This document shows positions 8,560 through 17,343 of a stretch of 25,674 bases of DNA, piece after piece. The position numbers and the translations under genes were made by a program. The notes beneath the pieces are model-generated. The model was not told the DNA's origin, made no database searches, and was given only the letters and a program-made list of their open reading frames with translations. Where the stretch lies: contig CAKVIM010000020.1 in assembly GCA_934754775.1 (NCBI GenBank), positions 1-25,674 on the forward strand, read 5' to 3'. Each line of letters opens with the position of its first letter. Within the stretch, counting starts at the first letter, position 1. This stretch comes from an uncultured Candidatus Melainabacteria bacterium. GTDB taxonomy: Bacteria; Cyanobacteriota; Vampirovibrionia; Gastranaerophilales; Gastranaerophilaceae.

Positions 8560-9161
8560 CTATCTAGTATAAAATCTTTTAAAGACTCAATAACTTTTTC
8601 TTTTATAGTACGCTTTGGCGGAACATAATCTTCATACTCACCTAGTTTTGCATTTGGATTATAATACATTCTAAGAGAATGAAATTTATGCAAATCAGAA
8701 GCTTGTCCCAACAAATACTCGTCCATTTCTTTTACACGTTTTACATTCATTGAAGTAAAGCCTTGTTTTCTATAAAAAATATGAGGCGGACGGCTTTTAT
8801 CATACATATCGCTCGAAATCAGATGCAATCGTCCATGCATTCCGAGTTTTTCACTTAATATTTTAGCGAAATTAATAAACGTAGTCCCAACACCCTTGTC
8901 TCGTTCAAATGAATGTAAATCCATTATGTATAATGATGGTTTCCAATCTCCTTTTGGATAATAAGAAGATAGCTCAATCTTTTTAACGTCTGGAAGTGTT
9001 GCAAGCATTCCTAATTCATGTCCGGTTTGTGTGCTAAACATTTTGAACACGTCGTATTTTTCTTCCAAAGGCGTCTTGACTTTTCTATGATAAATTAATC
9101 TTTTTGGTAACTTTTGGGGTTTTCTAATTGTATAAAACCCACCTAAACTATTTATATTCAT
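8556..9161 (-). CDS. GNAT-like N-acetyltransferase family protein
   Basis: A 201-aa protein with the clearest GNAT core of the three in the window. The strand LYIMDLHSF is followed by [14 protein letters not shown], a good match to the acetyl-CoA pyrophosphate loop R/Q-x-x-G-x-G/A. Then come a RLHLISSDM strand and an IFYRKQGF motif typical of GNAT strand 6-7. The N-terminal 45 residues ([15 protein letters not shown]...) are not part of the fold and may be a leader. The C-terminus is charged. The ATG at 9161 has no obvious Shine-Dalgarno on the minus strand. The substrate is unknown. The gene ends inside the stop of the DUF2130 gene. Confidence 0.75.
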   Translation of the reverse strand: MNINSLGGFYTIRKPQKLPKRLIYHRKVKTPLEEKYDVFKMFSTQTGHELGMLATLPDVKKIELSSYYPKGDWKPSLYIMDLHSFERDKGVGTTFINFAKILSEKLGMHGRLHLISSDMYDKSRPPHIFYRKQGFTSMNVKRVKEMDEYLLGQASDLHKFHSLRMYYNPNAKLGEYEDYVPPKRTIKEKVIESLKDFILDS

Positions 9162-9229
9162 ATTTTTTGTAAAACGTGTAAAAAAATTTTTTGCTAATAA
9201 TGGGAATTTTTATTCAATAATAACATAAA

Positions 9230-9258
9230 TTGTAACAAAAATCCTCCGTTTGTAACAA
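9230..9258. promoter_or_regulatory. Twin TTGTAACAA palindromes 20 bp apart (candidate operator)
   Basis: The 9-bp odd palindrome TTGT-A-ACAA occurs at 9230-9238 and again at 9250-9258, exactly 20 bp apart (about two helical turns, same face of the DNA). It lies in the 179-bp divergent gap between the GNAT-like gene and the giant gene. The geometry fits cooperative binding of a dimeric regulator. No factor can be named. Confidence 0.45.
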
Positions 9259-9301
9259 TTTTTCAAAAAAACTTAAAGTTTTTGAAAATTATGACGTTAT
9301 A

Positions 9302-9307
9302 TATAAT
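9302..9307 (+). promoter_or_regulatory. -10 element (TATAAT) upstream of the giant gene
   Basis: A perfect TATAAT sits 33 bp before the ATG at 9341. No good -35 lies 16-18 bp upstream. TTGAAA at 9282-9287 is only 14 bp away, and an imperfect hairpin (about 9259-9290) covers the -35 zone. Expression may therefore depend on an activator or another sigma factor. Confidence 0.4.
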
Positions 9308-9340
9308 ATAGCACTAAAATCTACAAGATGGCAAGAAAAG

Positions 9341-12300
9341 ATGGCTGATGTATATTCATTAGGCAAAAAAGAAGAATTTGGCAAAATTGACTTTAGTAAA
9401 CTAAAAAGCGGACTTACTAAAGCAGAGCTTGGTATAGAAGAAGGCTCTGTTTTAGCAAGCATTTTTGACAGCATCGATACAGAAGGAGAAACTACTGAAG
9501 GTGCTGAAAAAGGTAAACTTAGCCGAAATGAATTAGCTCAATTTATCAACAAGGTAAAACAACTTGCAGGCAAAGATGATAATTTGTCAGAAAAAGAAGC
9601 CAAAGGCTTTAAATTAGATGAAAAAAATAAACTTGGCGGAAAAAACAAAAAAGAACTGCTTAATTTTTTGCAAAAATGGGCTAACTTTAGCAACAACGAA
9701 AATCAAGCCAACAAAATCGTTGAATATATCGACGGACACACCGAAGAGATTTTAGCTGATAGCTCAAAAATTATAACTGTTACAGATGAGAATAACGTAA
9801 CTAAAAAAACTAAAAGCGACAAAGATGGCAATTTGGTGTCAGAAACTGTTATCAATAATGAGTCTGAAACAGTTACAGAATACAGTACTGATAAAAAGCC
9901 TACAAAAGAAACCATCTTAAATAAAGAAACAAACATAGAAGAAGAATATGATTTAACTCAAGAGCCAAAGAAATTGGTTAAGAAGACCGATAAGAAAACA
10001 GGCGAAGTTACAACTTGGGATGGCGATAATGAAATTATCACTCGTCAAAACGGGACGCAAACCGAAACAACTACAAAGCAAGATGAAAAGAATTACACGA
10101 CCGAAATAACCGATGGCGATAAAAAATTGTCACAAACCAAAGTTATTGACGGACAAACTTACGAAGTAAAATATGACGGCAACGGTAATACAGTCGTTGT
10201 CGTACAGGCTAATGAAGATAGCATAGAAAAATTAGCAACACAGTTTGGCTGCAAAGCAGAAGATTTAGTTAGATTAAATACGGATAAACTTAAAGGCAAA
10301 GCCCCTCACGCTCATTTTGAAGCCGGAGAAGAAATTGTTGTACCAAAAGAAATTGAAGCAGATAGCGATTTATTAAAAGGCAGAAAAGATTCTGAAGGTG
10401 CAATTGCTGAAGATACAGAAAATAAACGCATTGAAGCTGAAAAAGAGGAAAAAAGAAAAGCTGAAATTGCTCGCAAACGAGCTGAAGCTGCTCAACGAAG
10501 AGCTGAACAACGGGCACAAAGAAGAGCAGAAATGGCTGCTTTGAAAAAAGCTTACAAACCACTTGGAATAAAAAATACTAAAAAATATGGTCAAAGATAT
10601 ACTGATAAAAATGGTAATAAATATACTATCATCGGAGAAGCTGCTTACGCTAGAATAATTGTAAAAGATAAAAAGGGTAAGGTGTGCGTATTTGCTCACG
10701 ATGGAGTAATGCTAAAACAAGAATACGTCAAAAGAGATATAGATTTGGTACGTTCAGGCAAAAAACGTGTCGTTATAAACAATAGAGCATATTATACTGA
10801 CGGCAAATATAGAGATAAGCACTGTAGAGTTGTTGTTCAAGATTGGACCGGTAAAACTGAGATTCTATCAGGCGGTGGAGCTGATCTTCCATTAGAAAAG
10901 CGAGTTGTTCTAAATAAAGGTTATGTACAAGCTTCTGACGCAAGAGATTATGCTGTAGGTACCAAAACAGTAAAAGAACACGCAACATTTTCTAAAGGAA
11001 CTGAAGTTACCCAATATAAAGATAAGAGTGGTAAGGTCTGGTACTTTGATGAAAAAACAGGAAGAGCACTTGTAAAAGGTGATTACTCAAATTTCGTAAA
11101 TAAGGAAGCTAAAGCCATTTCGGATTCTATTTATGATGCGGCAGAAGGAATCGGAACCAAAAATGACCAACTCAAAACCGCCATTAGTTACATCCAATCA
11201 CCAACTATTTTGGCAAAAGTAAATGCAAATATTGAACCGCTTGATAGTGATTATAAAGCAACAAAAAACACAACAGCTCTTGAGGCATTAATTTTGGATG
11301 AAGACAACCACCAAAAGGCTCAAGAATATTTTGGAGTACTTATTCAAAATGGAGCTATGACAAGAGATCAAGCCGCAACTTGTATTACAAGAGAAATGGA
11401 ACACGAGCTCCACGGAAGAACTTTAGGATACACTTCAACTGAAGGTGTAGAACGAGTAATGGGACTTGTTCCGGAAAAAGACAGAAATCTTAGAATAGCG
11501 GTCGAAGCTAAAGTAAAAGAAAACCACCCTGAACTCAAGGCAGATGACGATTCATTCGTAAGAGCCTATATAAAAGCTGACGATTGGGATTCGGAAAAAG
11601 TCGATCTGTTTGATGCAATCTGGGTTCAAAAGGAAGCTTACGCTCCTGCGACATACAAAAGAGATGAATTCGGCGAAATTGTAAAAGATAACAATGGCAA
11701 TCCCGTAATTGAGGATTGGGGCGATCAAAAACATAGAAACAAGGTTATCGGCAGGTTATGTTTCGATTATGATAAAAAAGAAACATTGCATGCCGGCTTG
11801 AAAGCAATAAACGATGACCCACAAAGCCAAGATTACATCAATTTTAGTCAAAGAGCAGCCAAAGAAAACAAAAAAAGAAATTACGTACAACAATTCACTG
11901 ACCAAGAAAGCGTTCAACAATACTTAGCAGGACGTGCAACTGATGAGGGAAGTGTTGATGTCGGACAACTAAAAGCTTGCAACAATTTGTTATTCAAGAG
12001 CGAAAAACCTGCAAGAGTCAGAGCCGAAGAAGCTTTATATAAAGCTAAAGAAGGCGACATGACTCAAGTATTCGAGAGCATGGATCCGGAAGTTTATGCA
12101 GAACAACAAGCGATTTTGCAAAAAGGTGACATAAAAGGCTGCAAAAACCTGCAAGAAGTCTACAAGAAAGCAATGACTCAAGCAGATAAAAGTGAGAAAG
12201 TTTCAATAAAAGCTAACGCAATTCTTTCTAATCAAGTTCCATTTAAGCACGAAGAAATTGTAAACTTCACAATTGAATTGATGCACGAAATAGATAAAAA

Positions 12301-15300
12301 CAACGGCCTTGGTAATACTTCCGGCATAAGTGGCGGCTATAAAAATGATGCAGAAGCTCAAAAAGAACAATTAAAAGCAATTCTAAGAAATCACCCTGAA
12401 ATCAAAAAAGATGTTCTTGCGAAATTTAAAAATGAAAAATTTGAATATTCATACACTCTTACTTCTCCAGATGGTGATGCAATAGATGCAGACGTAAATA
12501 CAGTAAGTACAAAACAAGAATATTTGAATCTAATCAACAACACCAATACTGTTGCTGATGAAGCGGTATTCATAGATGAAAACGGAAATAAAATCACTGA
12601 CCCTCAACAAATCGAGATGCTTAAAAATGCGAACATGAATTCTTTACAAGGATTGAGAAACTATGTTGCATCTCTTGAAAGAGAATTCAGAACAGGCGTC
12701 GACGCAGAAGGCGATTTCACTACTTTTGCAGATGGTATCGTTCGTTATTCAGGAGTTGGAACCGACAGAGGTGATGTTGAAAACCAATACAGATATGCAA
12801 AAAATCTTTTAAGAGATTTGGAACTCGCTGCTCAAGGTAAATTGAGAGATGGCAGCGGAAAAGTTATTTCTGCACAAAAATTAGCTCAAGAAACTCAAAA
12901 ACACTTAGAACAGCTTGCACAAACAAATCAAGACTACCAAACATCTGTTAATATAGCAAAAATGGGAGTTACTTTACTTCCGGTCATTATCGTAACTACT
13001 GTTGCAACTGGCGGAGCTGCCGGCGGAGGTTGGGTTGCAGCTGCAGCAGGCGGAGCAACACTTGTTACAGAAGGTGCTATCCAAACCACAGAATTACTTA
13101 CATCAGAAACCGGTAACACAGCCAGAAATAGAGCTGCAGCAGCTCAACAAGTTTTGTGGGATACAGCACTTACTGTTGCATCCGTAAAAGTCGGTCAATT
13201 AGCAGAAAGCAGTGTTCAAACCGGATTAAAGTTAACCACTTCTCAAGTCACTAAAGCTAATAACATCCTAGCAAGACTTCAAACCGCAACAACTGAAAAA
13301 GCTGCCCAATTTATTACAAAGCAGACTGCGGCATTGGATAAAATTGCTCCAAAAATGAATCCTGCAACAAAAAAATCTGTTGCTACAATATTAGCAAGAA
13401 CCGAAGCCGCCGGAGTTGAAGTTACAAGCGATACAGTTCAATCTCTTTTGTACACGTACTGTCAAGAAGGCGAATTTAATGAACAAGCGTTCACACAAGG
13501 TTTGATTTTGTCTGTCGCAGGTAATACTATTGGTCATGTAATCGGAGCAAGAAAAGATTTAAAACAAAAGACTAATGTTTTAGACCATGCTACTGAAAAC
13601 GGTACTCGTATGGCTGGTGGTCCATTAAACAGAACAAAAATGGAAGCAGCAAGAGAAGAAGTTAGAGCTGTGGCACAAAAAGGCACTCCGGAAAAGGTTG
13701 CTCACACCTTTAATGAGGCAGATTTGCTTCAATCTCAGACAAGACCTCAAGGCAGAGAACTTAAACAAATACTTGAAGACGAAGCTGGATATGTTTCTAT
13801 CGGAAAAGAAAGAATTTCTTTAGAATCTACAGATATTGATGCACTAAATAGAGCCAGAAAAGAAGTATCAAGCTGGGCTGACGGAACACGAAACAAAGAA
13901 GCTATATTAGCGAAATTAGACAAACAAATTGCGGATGTTAAAGCAGGAGAAATTACCCCGACATCAAGAAGCTCTGAAATAGTAACTAATATTAATGAAA
14001 ACGTAAGCCAAAATGCAGGAGATATCCTTGCCGGAAGAAAAGGTGCAATCGGATCTCACGACGCAGCAACTCTTAGAGATCAACTGGTAAATAATCTTAA
14101 AACCGAAAGTGAAATCGAAGAATTCATCGCCAATATTCGCAAGCGTGTTGGAGTTGATGAAAAAGGCAATATGCACGTTTATCAAGTTCAAGGCAAAGAC
14201 CATGCCGCTGATTTAGTTAATATGGCAGAAAAGAAACTTAAAGAAATCCGAGCTAACAAAGCTAATCTGCAGGAAGCTACAGAAATTTTAGACCGTGCAA
14301 ATACAGCGGGCAAAGGCTTGTCTGAAGATGAATTAAAAACCTTAAAATCAGTAGCAGGAAAAATTACTGACCCTGAAGAGCTTCGTGGTTTGCTTGAAAA
14401 GATGAAATCTAATCCACGCATTAAAAAACATTCCGGAGCAAAAAAAATAATAGCAGAATTAGAAGAACGTGTTAAAACTCCAAACGCAACAAGGGTTGAA
14501 AACATTGCTGCGGAAAAAACAGAACAAGAAGGAATTGAAGTTCCTTCGGAAAAATCTGGTGAACAAATCTATGACTTTCTGGAAGAAAGACAAAGACTTA
14601 TCAAAGAAGGAAAGCTGAACCCTGACGGTACGCCTATCGAAGCTAGACAAAAAGTTGAAGAGGTTATAGTCGAACCTGAGATTGTAGTTGAACCTGAGAT
14701 TATAGTTGAACCTGAAGTTGTAGTTGAAGCACAGGTTAGTAATACTCCAAAATCTTATTCTGAAATGAATGAAGGAGAATTATTTAATACTTATAATGAA
14801 TTAAAAGAAGAAGTTAATTACTCGCCTTTAAACAACTCTGAAAAAGCTGCTAAAATTAAAGAAATGAAAAAAATTGAAGCAACTCTAAAAGACAAAGGCT
14901 TCGAAATCGAAAACAACGAACTTGTTTCAACTAAAAATAAAACGAACAACAGAAGTGAAAAAGTAAACTCTGAACATACTCCTGAAACTCCAAAGATTAC
15001 AAAAAAATCAGTTCTACAGAAATATGGTGAAAAAGTTTCACAAATGTATGATTCTGCTATTCGTTCTATTGAAAATTTGAAAACTATCACTGATTTCAAC
15101 AGAATCAATGCATATATTTCTAAACAATTCTCAAAATATACAGATCTCTTAAATGATTTGCAAACGAAATTAATAACCAAAGCAAAGTCAATCGGCTTAG
15201 CGGTAAAAGATATTGCTAACGTCGCTTATTCAGAACGAATTATGCACGCTCGCTTAAGTAAGTACAAAAGAAGCGAAAAAGGCATTGATTTATCTAAAAA

Positions 15301-17305
15301 TCATGAAGACTGGGAATTATCACGAAGAGATTTATTTAGAGGAACAAGTACATCTACATGGTGGTCTCAATATACTCCACTCGACCAGCACCATGCTCCT
15401 TGGAAAATGCACTTATACTCAGTAGACGAAGCAGATTGGCGTGAAATGTGTGATATCATTATCCCATATTTAAAAGAACATGATATCTGTTGGAAAACAT
15501 TAAGCCCTTTTAGCACTCCTGAAGAATTAAGCGGAAATCAAATGGGTAAAGCATTTACTATTTATCCGAGAGATAATACTCATATGGAACAAGTTGCAAA
15601 AGACTTGGATTATATTATTAGAAAGAACAAACTAACAAAAACCGGTTCTCACATCATTGGCGACAATGAAATGGGTAGCACCGGCAGATTGTTCTATAGA
15701 TATGAATATAATTCCGGAAAATACAAAAACGAGATTATAGATTTAAGCACCGATTATGATAAATATCATACTATATATGATGCAAATAGAGGCGAAAGAC
15801 GTTATTTGGCTGCAGACATGACCGAAGCCGACGATATTTGGAGAAATTTCGACCCATCAGATTTGAATTCACACTGGACAGAAGCAACAAGTAAAGAAGT
15901 TCTCTTAAGCAGGCTTAATTCCATTAAAGATAAAAATGGGAACAAAGTTTTTGATACAGAAATTGAAATGTTAAACAAATTGGATGAATCAAACTCTCTG
16001 TTGGAAGGATTAAGTGATGCAATTGAAAAGAAATGTCAAAATGGCGGATTAAAAGCCGATGATTATGACAGAATAAAAAAAGCATTATCCATAATATCTG
16101 AAGGCAATAGTAATCCGGATGTTATAAGAATGCGTGAATTTAGCGAAACATTGGCAAAATCATATGAAGATATGATTTTACCGGAATTTAAAGATACTGT
16201 CCATTTCTTTACTGGAGAAAACGTTACAATTAAATTTGAGAACGGTACTTACATCGTTGAAGGGAAATATGGTAGATTTACCGGACGAACCAAAAAAGCA
16301 GATTCTGTATTTTCTAAACTTAGGAAAAAAGTCCTGACATTAAAAAAAGATGTACCAGAAAATTTAGCACAAGCAGATATTATGATAGGAGATGCCGGCG
16401 GATTTAGGTTTACAATAAACGGCGTAAATAAAAACACTGCCGAAAGTATTATATCAGGTATTGTACCTGCAAGCGAAAGAAAAAAGTTCGATGAATTCTT
16501 TACCCAAAGTTATGAATTATCTCCGGCAGAAAAAGCAAAGGTCAACCCAAAATTTTTAGAATATGAAAAACAAATTATTGAGCATTCAATAAATGTTCAA
16601 TCAGATAAATTTGTTGCAAAATTATGTGAAGGCATTGATACCGGAAAAATTAGCATACAAGAACTTCACAACTATTGTGGTGCAAACGGAATTCCGTATT
16701 TTTCAGAAGAACATTTACAAAAAATCTCAGTGTCTTATCAAAAATGGTTTGATAGAGCAAGCAAAGACACCGCTAACTATACAATTATTAAAGATAAAGA
16801 TAGCGGTCTTGTTACTAGCGTCAAAGACAAATATGGAAATGAATTTGAAAGAGCATTACCGATTGAAGATAGCTCAACAAACCTTGAAAAAATTAAGGAA
16901 TCCGGTTACACAAGCTCACAATTCAACATCATTGGCGAAAATGGTTTAAGAATTGAATTTCAATACAGAAGCAGCAAAATTAATGATTTTGCCGAATATG
17001 AGCATATTCCATATGATATTAGAAATAAAAAAGACACTGTGAAAGGTGATGAATATAATACAATAAGAGGCATTTTAAATGATGAAACGAAAATGAGTAG
17101 TACAGAATACCAAGAATTCTACAACCCGTATTTAACGCAGGTATATAATTACAATCGCAGAATAGAACTAGGCTTGCCGGTTGGAGAAAAACCTGTTCTT
17201 AATAAAAATAATTTCAAAAATTTAACCCAAGAAGAAATTGATATGATTTCTGTTGATGGATTAGAAAGATTACATACAGAGATAAAAAATAACAAAAAGA
17301 AGTAA
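9341..17305 (+). CDS. Giant multidomain protein with SpvC/LanKC-like lyase and RelA/SpoT-like motifs (effector/toxin candidate)
   Basis: A 2654-aa protein with no signal peptide. Parts seen in order: an EF-hand-like acidic loop (D43/D46...E64); Thr/Asp-rich repeats (about 145-275); a LysM-like segment (about 284-337); a charged helix rich in Arg and Ala (365-404); a beta-rich repeat region (405-590); an annexin-like GIGT (603-606); a Gly/Ala-rich hydrophobic stretch (about 1208-1245); and a (V/I)(V/I)VEPE linker (1775-1798). Residues 2005-2140 carry K2022-x-H2024, W2051-K2052, FTIY (Y2075) and YR (R2120). These match the K104/H106, K136, Y158 and R213 pattern of SpvC/OspF phosphothreonine lyases and the homologous lyase domain of class III lanthipeptide synthetases. 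Residues 2275-2600 carry GRTKK (R2316/K2318), D2351-x-GGFRF, GYTSS (Y2523) and E2539-x-Q-YR, resembling RelA/SpoT synthetases but with an insertion of about 125 aa. The CDS itself is certain. The domain calls are motif-based (lyase about 0.6, synthetase-like about 0.45). An effector or toxin role is inference. The ribosome site before ATG 9341 is weak. Confidence 0.9.
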   Translation: MADVYSLGKKEEFGKIDFSKLKSGLTKAELGIEEGSVLASIFDSIDTEGETTEGAEKGKLSRNELAQFINKVKQLAGKDDNLSEKEAKGFKLDEKNKLGGKNKKELLNFLQKWANFSNNENQANKIVEYIDGHTEEILADSSKIITVTDENNVTKKTKSDKDGNLVSETVINNESETVTEYSTDKKPTKETILNKETNIEEEYDLTQEPKKLVKKTDKKTGEVTTWDGDNEIITRQNGTQTETTTKQDEKNYTTEITDGDKKLSQTKVIDGQTYEVKYDGNGNTVVVVQANEDSIEKLATQFGCKAEDLVRLNTDKLKGKAPHAHFEAGEEIVVPKEIEADSDLLKGRKDSEGAIAEDTENKRIEAEKEEKRKAEIARKRAEAAQRRAEQRAQRRAEMAALKKAYKPLGIKNTKKYGQRYTDKNGNKYTIIGEAAYARIIVKDKKGKVCVFAHDGVMLKQEYVKRDIDLVRSGKKRVVINNRAYYTDGKYRDKHCRVVVQDWTGKTEILSGGGADLPLEKRVVLNKGYVQASDARDYAVGTKTVKEHATFSKGTEVTQYKDKSGKVWYFDEKTGRALVKGDYSNFVNKEAKAISDSIYDAAEGIGTKNDQLKTAISYIQSPTILAKVNANIEPLDSDYKATKNTTALEALILDEDNHQKAQEYFGVLIQNGAMTRDQAATCITREMEHELHGRTLGYTSTEGVERVMGLVPEKDRNLRIAVEAKVKENHPELKADDDSFVRAYIKADDWDSEKVDLFDAIWVQKEAYAPATYKRDEFGEIVKDNNGNPVIEDWGDQKHRNKVIGRLCFDYDKKETLHAGLKAINDDPQSQDYINFSQRAAKENKKRNYVQQFTDQESVQQYLAGRATDEGSVDVGQLKACNNLLFKSEKPARVRAEEALYKAKEGDMTQVFESMDPEVYAEQQAILQKGDIKGCKNLQEVYKKAMTQADKSEKVSIKANAILSNQVPFKHEEIVNFTIELMHEIDKNNGLGNTSGISGGYKNDAEAQKEQLKAILRNHPEIKKDVLAKFKNEKFEYSYTLTSPDGDAIDADVNTVSTKQEYLNLINNTNTVADEAVFIDENGNKITDPQQIEMLKNANMNSLQGLRNYVASLEREFRTGVDAEGDFTTFADGIVRYSGVGTDRGDVENQYRYAKNLLRDLELAAQGKLRDGSGKVISAQKLAQETQKHLEQLAQTNQDYQTSVNIAKMGVTLLPVIIVTTVATGGAAGGGWVAAAAGGATLVTEGAIQTTELLTSETGNTARNRAAAAQQVLWDTALTVASVKVGQLAESSVQTGLKLTTSQVTKANNILARLQTATTEKAAQFITKQTAALDKIAPKMNPATKKSVATILARTEAAGVEVTSDTVQSLLYTYCQEGEFNEQAFTQGLILSVAGNTIGHVIGARKDLKQKTNVLDHATENGTRMAGGPLNRTKMEAAREEVRAVAQKGTPEKVAHTFNEADLLQSQTRPQGRELKQILEDEAGYVSIGKERISLESTDIDALNRARKEVSSWADGTRNKEAILAKLDKQIADVKAGEITPTSRSSEIVTNINENVSQNAGDILAGRKGAIGSHDAATLRDQLVNNLKTESEIEEFIANIRKRVGVDEKGNMHVYQVQGKDHAADLVNMAEKKLKEIRANKANLQEATEILDRANTAGKGLSEDELKTLKSVAGKITDPEELRGLLEKMKSNPRIKKHSGAKKIIAELEERVKTPNATRVENIAAEKTEQEGIEVPSEKSGEQIYDFLEERQRLIKEGKLNPDGTPIEARQKVEEVIVEPEIVVEPEIIVEPEVVVEAQVSNTPKSYSEMNEGELFNTYNELKEEVNYSPLNNSEKAAKIKEMKKIEATLKDKGFEIENNELVSTKNKTNNRSEKVNSEHTPETPKITKKSVLQKYGEKVSQMYDSAIRSIENLKTITDFNRINAYISKQFSKYTDLLNDLQTKLITKAKSIGLAVKDIANVAYSERIMHARLSKYKRSEKGIDLSKNHEDWELSRRDLFRGTSTSTWWSQYTPLDQHHAPWKMHLYSVDEADWREMCDIIIPYLKEHDICWKTLSPFSTPEELSGNQMGKAFTIYPRDNTHMEQVAKDLDYIIRKNKLTKTGSHIIGDNEMGSTGRLFYRYEYNSGKYKNEIIDLSTDYDKYHTIYDANRGERRYLAADMTEADDIWRNFDPSDLNSHWTEATSKEVLLSRLNSIKDKNGNKVFDTEIEMLNKLDESNSLLEGLSDAIEKKCQNGGLKADDYDRIKKALSIISEGNSNPDVIRMREFSETLAKSYEDMILPEFKDTVHFFTGENVTIKFENGTYIVEGKYGRFTGRTKKADSVFSKLRKKVLTLKKDVPENLAQADIMIGDAGGFRFTINGVNKNTAESIISGIVPASERKKFDEFFTQSYELSPAEKAKVNPKFLEYEKQIIEHSINVQSDKFVAKLCEGIDTGKISIQELHNYCGANGIPYFSEEHLQKISVSYQKWFDRASKDTANYTIIKDKDSGLVTSVKDKYGNEFERALPIEDSSTNLEKIKESGYTSSQFNIIGENGLRIEFQYRSSKINDFAEYEHIPYDIRNKKDTVKGDEYNTIRGILNDETKMSSTEYQEFYNPYLTQVYNYNRRIELGLPVGEKPVLNKNNFKNLTQEEIDMISVDGLERLHTEIKNNKKK
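14663..14734 (+). repeat. Four tandem 18-bp units encoding a VEPE linker
   Basis: Units lie at 14663-14680, 14681-14698, 14699-14716 and 14717-14734. The first three differ at only a few positions around the core GTTGAACCTGA. The fourth is diverged. They encode VIVEPE, IVVEPE, IIVEPE and VVVEAQ (residues 1775-1798), an acidic Pro-containing linker that separates the N-terminal body of the giant protein from its putative catalytic C-terminal part. Copy number could change by slippage without breaking the frame. Confidence 0.85.
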
Positions 17306-17321
17306 CATAGTTTATATGTTA
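17303..17321 (+). other. Hairpin overlapping the giant gene's stop codon
   Basis: A 7-bp perfect stem (TAACATA with TATGTTA) and a 5-nt loop begin on the TAA stop of the giant gene. No U-tract follows, so it is not a standard terminator. It sits between the giant gene and the small ORF and could modulate read-through or translation of the downstream gene. Confidence 0.35.
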
Positions 17322-17343
17322 TACTTAAAATGAGGTAAATCAG

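Noticed and set aside
10290..10988. Minus-strand ORFs rich in Leu, Phe and Ser opposite the giant gene
   Set aside because: They are antisense shadows of the charged-helix and repeat region: biased composition, no ribosome sites, and the plus-strand frame is continuous for 2654 codons.
11140..11220. Genuine annexin repeat in the giant protein
   Set aside because: Only the GIGT word and a helix resemble annexin. The acidic calcium residue and the full 70-residue repeat are not recognisable, so it is mentioned only as annexin-like.
13002..13187. Plus-strand ORF of 61 aa inside the giant gene in another frame
   Set aside because: It is an out-of-frame reading of the Gly/Ala-rich segment, with no ribosome site and low-complexity content.
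9341..17305. Complete class III lanthipeptide synthetase
   Set aside because: Only the lyase-like part is seen. No protein kinase domain, no LanC-type zinc cyclase and no precursor peptide gene is evident nearby.
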